From NCBI GenBank assembly GCA_003165135.1, contig PLSN01000360.1, positions 1 to 5,462 of the forward strand: a stretch of 5,462 nucleotides of DNA, in the 5' to 3' direction. The position numbers and the translations under genes are program-made. The notes beneath the pieces were generated by a model. It had not been told where the DNA came from, made no database searches, and was given only the letters and a program-made list of their open reading frames with translations. Source of the DNA: Bacteroidota bacterium. Its GTDB lineage: Bacteria > Bacteroidota > Bacteroidia > Chitinophagales > LD1. Positions 1-5,324 of the stretch are shown piece after piece (position 1 is the stretch's first letter; every line of letters starts with the position of its first letter).

Positions 1-68
1 TACGGCGAGCTATGCCTAATCAGGTGTCTGTTGGCAGTTGACTGTTGTTGGGAATACAAAATAATAGG

Positions 69-93
69 GGTGGGCTTTGGCTCACCTTTTTTT
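69..93 (+). terminator. Intrinsic terminator of an upstream plus-strand unit
   Basis: A 7-bp stem (69-75 pairs with 80-86, with one G-T wobble) closes a TTTG loop and is followed directly by seven T residues at 87-93, the standard form of a Rho-independent terminator reading rightwards. It most likely ends a plus-strand gene whose body lies left of the window. One frame has a stop at 17-19, which could be that gene's end, but only five codons are visible, so this cannot be tested. The terminator lies 26 bp before the antitoxin start and so probably separates that gene from upstream transcription. An attenuator in the antitoxin leader is a less likely alternative. Confidence 0.7.
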
Positions 94-95
94 AT

Positions 96-103
96 TAGCT
101 TTA
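96..103 (+). promoter_or_regulatory. Possible -7 promoter box for the antitoxin gene
   Basis: TAGCTTTA matches the Bacteroidota -7 consensus TAnnTTTG at all but the last base and ends 16 nt before the ATG at 120. A TTTG at 76-79 could act as the -33 element with a 16-bp spacer, slightly short, but it is the loop of the terminator just upstream. The case rests on position and on the need for a promoter after the terminator; the match could be chance in AT-rich DNA. Confidence 0.3.
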
Positions 104-119
104 TAGTAAAATCAGCGCC

Positions 120-329
120 ATGAATATTTTAGAAAAGAAGCAGGAGATTATCGCGGAGATAGGCAAAGTAAATGATGAAAAGCTGCTGGAGGAAATACTG
201 AGGCTGCTCCATCGGGAAGATGATGACATACCTGAATGGCATAAGGAAATCCTTGAAGAAAGGTCAAAAAAGTATGAATCAGGAGAGGAAGAGATGCTAG
301 ACTGGGAAGAAGTAAAAAATAGCTTTTAA
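120..329 (+). CDS. Addiction-module antitoxin-like protein, orphan
   Basis: This 69-residue, strongly acidic and lysine-rich protein resembles the 'putative addiction module component' family of short antitoxins (Pfam Unstab_antitox, TIGR02574 type), which neutralise RelE/ParE-fold ribonuclease or gyrase toxins. Residues 1-32 look like an amphipathic helical region. A DDDIPEWH linker (34-41) leads into a second helix, and the tail YESGEEEMLDWEEVKNSF (52-69) carries the ESG...WEEVK signature, the part expected to cover the toxin. The ATG at 120 has no Shine-Dalgarno sequence, as usual in this phylum. In this family the toxin gene normally follows or overlaps the antitoxin stop. Here the next gene converges after 12 bp and the terminator at 69-93 closes off the upstream side, so no partner is adjacent. 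It may be a remnant, or it may act against a toxin encoded elsewhere. The family call is by eye. Confidence 0.72.
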   Translation: MNILEKKQEIIAEIGKVNDEKLLEEILRLLHREDDDIPEWHKEILEERSKKYESGEEEMLDWEEVKNSF

Positions 330-341
330 GCCTCTCATATC

Positions 342-1190
342 TTATCTCTCAAAAAACTCCAACAGCTTCCCATTCACCAGTTCGGGATTATCATACTGGA
401 TGAAGTGGCCGCTGGTGGGATCGTAGATGAGCTCAAGATCAGTGCAGTATTGTTTGGTATTATAGGTGAGTTCTTTGCCGAGGGCCTTGTCCTGCTCGCC
501 CCATAGCATCAGCACAGGCATGGGGAGTGGTTTAGTAATGTCGAAGCTGTTTGGATAGCGCAGGGCGGCGCGGTAGTAGTTGATTGCTCCTGTCAGCATA
601 CCGGGCTGGCTATAGGCCTTGACATATTCCTGTATCTCAGCTTCAGATGGAGGATTGCCCGATGGGCTAAAGCTCGAAAATGCCCTCGTAAAGAAACGAG
701 TGAGGTCGCGACCTATGCCCCACTCCGGCAGCCAGGGAATTTGAAACAAAAACATGTAATAGCTTTTCTTCCACTGTGCGAGATTGAAACCTAAGAGTGC
801 TTTCCGCATCTCCGCAGGGTGCGGGACATTTAGTATACCTAGTTTTGTGATCAGCTCCGGATACAAAGTGGCGGTAGCCCATGCCACCGCAGCACCCCAG
901 TCATGCCCTACGAGTATCGCTTTACCATTGCCTAGCTTTTGTATAAGTTCTGCTATGTCTTTTGCAAGGATGTCGATCTTATATTGGGAAACACCTATGG
1001 GTTTATCGCTGAGATTATAGCCGCGCATATCCGGCGCCACGACACGATAGTGCTGGCTCAGGACTGGTATTTGTTTCCTCCACCCATACCAAAACTCCGG
1101 GAAACCATGCAGGAGAATGACCAGTTCACCACTACCCTGCTCCATATAGTGCAGGCGGACACCGTTTACTTCGATATAGTTTGAGGTCAT
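342..1190 (-). CDS. Alpha/beta-hydrolase, epoxide hydrolase type
   Basis: This 282-residue cytosolic enzyme probably opens an epoxide with water to give a diol; its substrate cannot be read from sequence. Numbered from the ATG at 1190, the oxyanion-hole motif HGFPEFWY is at 28-35, the nucleophile elbow GHDWGA has Asp97, the acid is Asp234 in WGEQD, and the base is His262 in GHFIQYD. An aspartate nucleophile followed by Trp is shared by epoxide hydrolases and haloalkane dehalogenases. The helical cap also has Tyr145 (in SYYMFLFQ) and Tyr206 (in NYYRA), which line up by eye with the two epoxide-activating tyrosines of mammalian soluble epoxide hydrolase, so the epoxide hydrolase reading is preferred. 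No signal peptide is seen. The frame stays open upstream to a TTG at 1247, but those 19 codons are mostly a palindromic repeat, so the ATG at 1190 is chosen. The gene lies 72 bp downstream of the desaturase stop, and its end converges on the antitoxin gene. Confidence 0.88.
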   Translation of the reverse strand: MTSNYIEVNGVRLHYMEQGSGELVILLHGFPEFWYGWRKQIPVLSQHYRVVAPDMRGYNLSDKPIGVSQYKIDILAKDIAELIQKLGNGKAILVGHDWGAAVAWATATLYPELITKLGILNVPHPAEMRKALLGFNLAQWKKSYYMFLFQIPWLPEWGIGRDLTRFFTRAFSSFSPSGNPPSEAEIQEYVKAYSQPGMLTGAINYYRAALRYPNSFDITKPLPMPVLMLWGEQDKALGKELTYNTKQYCTDLELIYDPTSGHFIQYDNPELVNGKLLEFFER

Positions 1191-1211
1191 GATAGATAGT
1201 GCATTTGTTTT

Positions 1212-1219
1212 CAAATCCA
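1212..1219 (-). promoter_or_regulatory. Weak -7-like box before the epoxide hydrolase
   Basis: On the minus strand TGGATTTG differs from TAnnTTTG only at the second base and lies 21 nt before the ATG at 1190. It overlaps the edge of the palindromic repeat, so the repeat may supply part of a promoter. No TTG at a suitable -33 distance is seen. The evidence is weak, and cotranscription from the desaturase is an equally good explanation. Confidence 0.2.
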
Positions 1220-1252
1220 GATTGCTTCGTCGGAGACCTCCTCGCAATGACG
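1217..1252. repeat. Dispersed palindromic intergenic repeat (REP-like)
   Basis: On the minus strand the element begins CGTCATTGCGAGGAGG and ends CCGACGAAGCAATCTGG. Outer arms ATTGC/GCAAT (1244-1248 with 1221-1225) enclose an inner near-palindrome GGAG/CTCC at 1232-1241. This ATTGCGAGGAGG...CGAAGCAATCT pattern is, from general knowledge, a widespread intergenic repeat of many bacterial genomes, including Bacteroidota. Only one copy is present here. It fills half of the 72-bp gap between the desaturase stop and the hydrolase ATG. It has no T tract, so it is not a standard terminator; it could stabilise or shape a readthrough transcript. Confidence 0.7.
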
Positions 1253-1262
1253 GCTTATTTGA

Positions 1263-2300
1263 TTACTTCTTATCTCTGCGCCTTGTATTCTCACTAAAGG
1301 AGATCATGCGCTGCTGCTGTGCATCCCAGAGGTTTGCTTTCACAGTCTTGAAGCTCTCCCAAAGAGTTATAGCATTTACATGCTTGTCAAAGAGTGGCGT
1401 ATTGCGATGTGCTTTCGGCAGGTTGTAGTTTGGTATGGTAGGGCACAGGTGATGTATGTGGTGGAAACCTATATTGCCCGTGAGCCACTGAAGCGGCAGG
1501 GGCAGGCGATAGTAAGTACTGCCTTTGATCGCAGAGAGCACATAATTCCAATTATCTTTTCCATTCTTATAGATATTCTCATACTGATGCTGTATGTAGA
1601 AAAACCACAGCGCATAGGTGCCAAAGAAAAATAGATTGATGAACTGAACAAGCAGAAATTTTTTCCAACCTAAGAAATAAGCGAGCACAGCATACAGCAA
1701 TATAAATGCGACATTGCTGATCGTTACACTCTTCTTTACTTTTTCAAAACCATTCTCACGCAGGAAAGCAAAACGATTATAAAGCACCACATAGATGAAG
1801 CCTCCGATAGTAAACAGGTAAAAGGGGCTGCGGTAAACACGGTACTTCACCTTGCCCCAGGTGCTGAGAGCGTTATATTGCTCAGTGGTCAGGCACTCTA
1901 CATCGCCTACATCGCTGTATTCCAGCTGCCCGTTGTGTGCATGGTGAAAGTCATGTGATTTCGCCCAGTATTTATAAGGAATGACAGTAAAAGCACTCGA
2001 CACTGTGCCGATGATATCATTGGCTATCTGGCTGCGAGTGAATGAACGGTGACCGCAGTCATGCTGAATAATAAAAATACGACCAAGCAGAAAACCATTC
2101 AGGGCTGCTATGAGAATGGTAAAAAGCACAGAATGGTCGTAGAGATAAAATTGCAAAACCCATAGCCCTATATAGAAGCTATAGCTATTCAGCAGTTGGA
2201 TCACTGCCTTACGCGTGTTAGGGCGCTGATATTGTTTGAGTTGCTGGTTCCAGTTTTTGAAATCTGCGAGAACTTGTTCCGAATTAAATGAATATGACAT
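1263..2300 (-). CDS. Membrane fatty acid desaturase, DesA/omega-6 type
   Basis: This 345-residue integral membrane di-iron desaturase inserts a double bond into membrane acyl chains using reduced ferredoxin or a similar donor. All three histidine boxes are present: HDCGH at 80-84, HDFHH at 116-120 and HHIHH at 280-284. There is also His238 in IQHQYEN, another position usually conserved in the family. HDCGHRSF and the IPNYNL following the third box closely resemble cyanobacterial DesA and plastid omega-6 (delta-12) desaturases, so a second-double-bond or delta-12-like specificity is inferred, not shown. Hydrophobic segments lie near 40-78, 158-178, 193-210 and 214-236. The basic tail RRRDKK faces the cytosol. 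The length is normal and the frame intact. The ATG at 2300 has no Shine-Dalgarno sequence but sits 19 nt after a perfect -7 box, which supports this start. Desaturases are often controlled by temperature or lipid state; the repeats upstream may relate to that. Confidence 0.93.
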   Translation of the reverse strand: MSYSFNSEQVLADFKNWNQQLKQYQRPNTRKAVIQLLNSYSFYIGLWVLQFYLYDHSVLFTILIAALNGFLLGRIFIIQHDCGHRSFTRSQIANDIIGTVSSAFTVIPYKYWAKSHDFHHAHNGQLEYSDVGDVECLTTEQYNALSTWGKVKYRVYRSPFYLFTIGGFIYVVLYNRFAFLRENGFEKVKKSVTISNVAFILLYAVLAYFLGWKKFLLVQFINLFFFGTYALWFFYIQHQYENIYKNGKDNWNYVLSAIKGSTYYRLPLPLQWLTGNIGFHHIHHLCPTIPNYNLPKAHRNTPLFDKHVNAITLWESFKTVKANLWDAQQQRMISFSENTRRRDKK

Positions 2301-2319
2301 GGTAGATTATAATGAGGTA

Positions 2320-2327
2320 CAAATCTA
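2320..2327 (-). promoter_or_regulatory. -7 promoter box of the desaturase gene
   Basis: The minus strand reads TAGATTTG, an exact match to the Bacteroidota -7 consensus TAnnTTTG, ending 19 nt before the desaturase ATG. The predicted leader is about 13-15 nt. No TTG is found 17-23 nt upstream, where AT-rich repeats lie instead, so the promoter may depend on an activator or simply have a poor -33 element. Confidence 0.5.
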
Positions 2328-2332
2328 CTGAA

Positions 2333-2361
2333 TAAAGCTTTACCCCTTTGCTAAGCTTTAC
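2333..2361. repeat. Twin 9-bp direct repeats at the desaturase promoter
   Basis: AAGCTTTAC occurs at 2335-2343 and again at 2353-2361, an 18-bp period, separated by CCCCTTTGCT-like sequence. The first copy lies within the perfect palindrome TAAAGCTTTA (2333-2342), and both share the AAGCTT core. They occupy the region 8 to 34 bp upstream of the -7 box, where the -33 element would be. This arrangement suits a regulator binding two sites, but short AT-rich repeats can also arise by chance. Confidence 0.4.
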
Positions 2362-2413
2362 TAAATTAAACGTAAACACTAAAGAAAGCGGTATCCGAGC
2401 TGATAATCGAGGC

Positions 2414-3268
2414 TTATGGCTGAGGATGCTTCTCGAAATAACCTTCAGCAGCAGCAGGCGACATCAGGAATGGGACTTGATTCCAGTCCTTGTACTTGTC
2501 CAGCAGTTCCTTTTTCTTGGCCGGGTCGAGAGCAGCTACTTTCATATCGATAAAAAAGTCTTTGAAATTATTGATGACTTCTATGCCACCCACATCGCCA
2601 TGTCCGGGCACCACTTTATTGATGTCAAAACGCTGCTCCACATAGTCAAAAGCCTTGAGATAGCCATAACCATTGCCTTTATATCTGTCAAAAATCGCAG
2701 GAGATTGACGGTTCAGGATCACATCTCCGCCAAAAAGCATCTTCCTGTTTTGCAGGTAAACAAATACATCGCTCTGTGTGTGGGCGCTCCAGGGCAAGTT
2801 TAGAATGGTAACGGTTTCATCGCCTATTTTCAGTATCAGGCTATCTTTGACCCATACAGTTGGCACACCTTTGTCGCCGCATTCTTTCACCCAGAAATCC
2901 CTGTCATAATTGCCCCCCGCTATGATGGTCTGGCCTTCATAAAATTTATTTCCGCCGGTATGGTCAGTATGTATATGCGTATTGACCACTATAATGGGTT
3001 TAGTGCCTGCGAGGGCGTGCACTGTTTTAGAGAGTGAGTCTGCAGCTTCATTCATTTTGGTATCTATGACCAGCACAGCACTATCGGATACGAGTATGCC
3101 TGTATTGCCGCCACCGCCAAGCACGAGTGTCAGTTGAGGGTCATATTTGATAGTAGTGACTATTTTCATCTTCTGCATGAACGGGTTCACATAGACCAGG
3201 AATAGTATACAGGCGGTCAGTCCTATGGTCAGGATCAAAAGCCCCAATGCGATGAGTATTCTTTTCAT
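2414..3268 (-). CDS. Membrane-anchored MBL-fold metallohydrolase
   Basis: This 284-residue metallo-beta-lactamase-fold hydrolase is probably exposed on the periplasmic side of a membrane. The metal site is complete: His98, His100, Asp102 and His103 in the HxHxDH motif (NTHIHTDHTGG), His163 in SAHTQSD, Asp182 in FGGD, and His223 in PGHGD. A bridging Asp rather than Cys at the GGD position fits the glyoxalase II/lactonase-like di-zinc arrangement. Residues 4-27 form one long hydrophobic stretch after MKR. LTAC at 17-20 resembles a lipobox, but the residues after Cys20 stay hydrophobic, so an uncleaved anchor is the simpler reading. The C-terminal helical tail (about 228-284) contains no recognised domain. 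The substrate is unknown: this superfamily covers beta-lactams, lactones, thioesters and more. The ATG at 3268 lies 58 bp after the glycosyltransferase stop and has no Shine-Dalgarno sequence directly before it. Cotranscription with the upstream gene is possible. Confidence 0.88.
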   Translation of the reverse strand: MKRILIALGLLILTIGLTACILFLVYVNPFMQKMKIVTTIKYDPQLTLVLGGGGNTGILVSDSAVLVIDTKMNEAADSLSKTVHALAGTKPIIVVNTHIHTDHTGGNKFYEGQTIIAGGNYDRDFWVKECGDKGVPTVWVKDSLILKIGDETVTILNLPWSAHTQSDVFVYLQNRKMLFGGDVILNRQSPAIFDRYKGNGYGYLKAFDYVEQRFDINKVVPGHGDVGGIEVINNFKDFFIDMKVAALDPAKKKELLDKYKDWNQVPFLMSPAAAEGYFEKHPQP

Positions 3269-3289
3269 ATTAAATTGAGTTTTATCGAA

Positions 3290-3320
3290 CCTAAAAATAG
3301 GTATAAATGTTCAAATACCT
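3290..3320. repeat. Overlapping inverted repeats upstream of the MBL gene
   Basis: Two inverted repeats overlap in the 58-bp gap before the MBL gene. CCTA/TAGG at 3290-3301 has an AAAA centre. AGGTAT/ATACCT has arms at 3299-3304 and 3315-3320 around a 10-nt centre. In RNA of the minus strand the longer one would form a 6-bp hairpin that includes the end of a perfect Shine-Dalgarno sequence. There is no T tract, so it is not an intrinsic terminator. It may be an operator or leader structure; a chance origin is not excluded. Confidence 0.35.
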
Positions 3321-3325
3321 CCTTT
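3317..3325 (-). promoter_or_regulatory. Perfect Shine-Dalgarno sequence without an ATG behind it
   Basis: The minus strand reads AAAGGAGGT, fully complementary to the usual 16S rRNA 3' tail, one base after the TAG stop of the glycosyltransferase. The nearest ATG is that of the MBL gene, 48 nt further on, too far for direct use. A TTG three bases downstream would open only a seven-codon frame. None of the other starts in the window has such a site, which makes it stand out. Confidence 0.35.
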
Positions 3326-3326
3326 A

Positions 3327-5252
3327 CTATTCTGTATTATCGGTTTCATCAGTCATAGTATCTTTTGGCATCACCACATGGAGAGCCTGTCCCTTCAGGG
3401 TCACTTTGGGCTGCAGGCCGATAGTATCAGCAGGCTCAAGCACACCACGCCATACCATTCGGGTGGTGAGTATTTTAAAATAATCTCCCATCGATGTCCG
3501 CAGTTGCCCCTCCTTATCAAATTGGTATTGGAATGACTTAGGCCGTGGAATGATACTCGACAGAAATAGGCTCTCCTGCAAGGTCAGCTCTGATGGTTTC
3601 TTATTGAAATAAAACCTCGACGCCTCACCTATGCCATATACATTCGGCCCCCACTCGATCACATTGAGATACACCTCGAGCATGCGTTCTTTGGATACGA
3701 GCCCGAGATTTTCTATCAGATAGACGATCAGCGCTTCTTCAGCTTTACGTGAGACCGTTTTGTCACGGCTAAGAAAAACATTTTTCACCAGCTGCATACT
3801 GATCGTGCTGCCACCACGAGCAAATCGTCTTTCTTTAAAATTCTTAGCAATAGACTCACGAAAAGCATCCAGATAAAAACCCCTGTGCTGCATAAAGCCA
3901 GGGTCCTCTGCCTGCAGCACAGCCTGAGGCAGATACTTCGACATCTGATCGAGGGGTGTGAAGTATGCATTCTCAGACCCTATCGCGAGCCGACGCACAA
4001 ACCTATCTTTATCATAGGCGTCGTAAGTAAAAGACGAATTGATACGGGTATAATTGTCCACTCCGAAATGCTGGACATGCAAGTTCTTCTGTTTCATCGC
4101 AGAATAAAAAAGCAGCGAGTCGGGATTATTGGTATGTATAGCAAATGTGAGATCATAGGCCAGTGTACCTGAGCAGGAGATACCTTTCAGCGTATTGAAC
4201 ATACCCACCGGCAATGCCTGAAAGAAAGAATCGGCTGCGATCTCAGGCATATGAAGCGCGAGTGTGAATGTAGTATCGGGCTTCAGGTCATAGCGGGCGA
4301 ATAGCTGACACTTTGCACTGCCAAGTGTCACGACTGAAGAAGAATCCATCTCGATGGCATCATCTGAAAATACGAAAACTCCTTTGAACTTCGCCTGCGG
4401 CAATATCACATCCTCTTTGGCCAGCCGCCAGTGATTGATATGGAAATTTTCGAGCGAGGCGTCTGTTGTGATCTTACATGCATCGCTGCCATTGTCAAAT
4501 TTTATATCAGCCGTGACACTACGAAATCGACATTGCAGTCCATGGTCTCTGTCCAGAAAAGGCAGGCAGGACGTATCGTTACCAAGGTTTCGGATAGTGA
4601 ATTGATAGGACTCTTTCTTTTTCAACACTACGCCATCTATTGAGATGGTATCTGCATTTTTCTGGTTGATGACCAGTCCTGACAGTGTATGCAGGTCATA
4701 AGTGAATGATGGTATATATATAAACTCACTAGCAGTAGAATCCTGATAATGGATCTGAATAACCTTCGCCTCAAAAGCTGTATTCAATACACGAAACAGT
4801 TTTGCTTCCCAACTTGATACTTTTTCGCGAAAACCTGATGGAGCGGAAACGCTGACTGCATTTGTGTCTCGACGCACAGAGCGGAGAAAAGAGATATTAC
4901 TGCGCTCATCTTCATTGTAGATAGTAAAAACAGCCTCATTTATTCTGATCTGGTCAAGGACAATCTTTGCCCGAAGTAAATCCGGTAATGAAATTTTGAC
5001 CTCCACCTCACTCACCCGCAGGAAAGTATCCGTGCCCTCGGGTAGCAGCGTCAGGTCTTTTACCACAATAGTATTCAAATCTGAAAACAGTATAGACGAA
5101 ACCGTCAATGTAGTTTTATAGCGGTCATGGATATGAGTTTGTACTTTTTTAAAAGCCGCTTCCAGCAGATAGCCTCTGAAAATAAAACAACAGGAAAGAA
5201 AACCGATAAAAATAACAAGAGCACTTAGTAAAATTCTTCTTCCCTGCGTCAT
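3327..5252 (-). CDS. AsmA-like/GT51 peptidoglycan glycosyltransferase
   Basis: This 641-residue inner-membrane protein probably polymerises lipid II into glycan strands on the periplasmic side. Residues 6-27 are a transmembrane anchor after a basic start (MTQGRR). Residues about 28-410 are beta-rich and resemble AsmA-type proteins near the membrane (for example SLPDLLRAKIVLDQIRI at 88-104); this call is by eye. Residues about 420-580 are a GT51 domain: EDPGFMQHRG at 449-458 with catalytic Glu449, RGGSTISMQ at 479-487, RKAEE at 502-506 with Glu506, and KERMLEVYLN at 521-530. The motif-2 position usually Gln is Met486, as in PbpC-type enzymes as I recall them. Only about 60 residues follow, so there is no penicillin-binding transpeptidase domain; the enzyme is monofunctional, like MtgA, with a large extra N-terminal region. 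A consensus -7 box ends 4 nt before the ATG, so the message may be leaderless. The stop TAG is followed at once by an in-frame TAA. The next gene downstream is the MBL hydrolase. Confidence 0.88.
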   Translation of the reverse strand: MTQGRRILLSALVIFIGFLSCCFIFRGYLLEAAFKKVQTHIHDRYKTTLTVSSILFSDLNTIVVKDLTLLPEGTDTFLRVSEVEVKISLPDLLRAKIVLDQIRINEAVFTIYNEDERSNISFLRSVRRDTNAVSVSAPSGFREKVSSWEAKLFRVLNTAFEAKVIQIHYQDSTASEFIYIPSFTYDLHTLSGLVINQKNADTISIDGVVLKKKESYQFTIRNLGNDTSCLPFLDRDHGLQCRFRSVTADIKFDNGSDACKITTDASLENFHINHWRLAKEDVILPQAKFKGVFVFSDDAIEMDSSSVVTLGSAKCQLFARYDLKPDTTFTLALHMPEIAADSFFQALPVGMFNTLKGISCSGTLAYDLTFAIHTNNPDSLLFYSAMKQKNLHVQHFGVDNYTRINSSFTYDAYDKDRFVRRLAIGSENAYFTPLDQMSKYLPQAVLQAEDPGFMQHRGFYLDAFRESIAKNFKERRFARGGSTISMQLVKNVFLSRDKTVSRKAEEALIVYLIENLGLVSKERMLEVYLNVIEWGPNVYGIGEASRFYFNKKPSELTLQESLFLSSIIPRPKSFQYQFDKEGQLRTSMGDYFKILTTRMVWRGVLEPADTIGLQPKVTLKGQALHVVMPKDTMTDETDNTE

Positions 5253-5256
5253 GCCG

Positions 5257-5264
5257 CAAAAGTA
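5257..5264 (-). promoter_or_regulatory. -7 promoter box of the glycosyltransferase, probably leaderless
   Basis: The minus strand reads TACTTTTG, an exact TAnnTTTG match that ends only 4 nt before the ATG at 5252. With the usual spacing from the -7 box, transcription would start at or next to the A of the ATG. A T-rich stretch, TTTTTCGG, at about the -33 distance (5284-5290) is an imperfect partner. The gap to the upstream gene is 72 bp, enough for a separate promoter. Confidence 0.45.
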
Positions 5265-5324
5265 GCATGATTAGACTGTTATCCGAAAAATTAAAGTGGA
5301 GAAATTGATACTGGCTGTGAGAAG

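Noticed and set aside
1..68. Tail of a plus-strand gene ending at 17-19
   Set aside because: The downstream terminator makes it plausible, but five codons cannot support a coding call and another frame is open as well.
315..333. Possible minus-strand terminator after the epoxide hydrolase (GCTTAAAAGC then a T run)
   Set aside because: The stem is only three or four pairs with a very small loop and overlaps antitoxin codons; too weak to call.
1191..1247. Upstream extension of the epoxide hydrolase frame to a TTG start
   Set aside because: The added residues are largely a translated palindromic repeat, the start would be TTG, and the ATG at 1190 already gives a normal N-terminus (MTSNYIEVNG) for the family.
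784..1634. Several plus-strand open frames of 78-84 codons
   Set aside because: They mirror the epoxide hydrolase and desaturase coding strands, and their translations have no recognisable features.
2348..2803. Plus-strand 151-codon open frame
   Set aside because: It lies almost wholly antisense to the MBL gene, whose catalytic motifs prove the minus strand is coding, and its translation shows no domain or motif.
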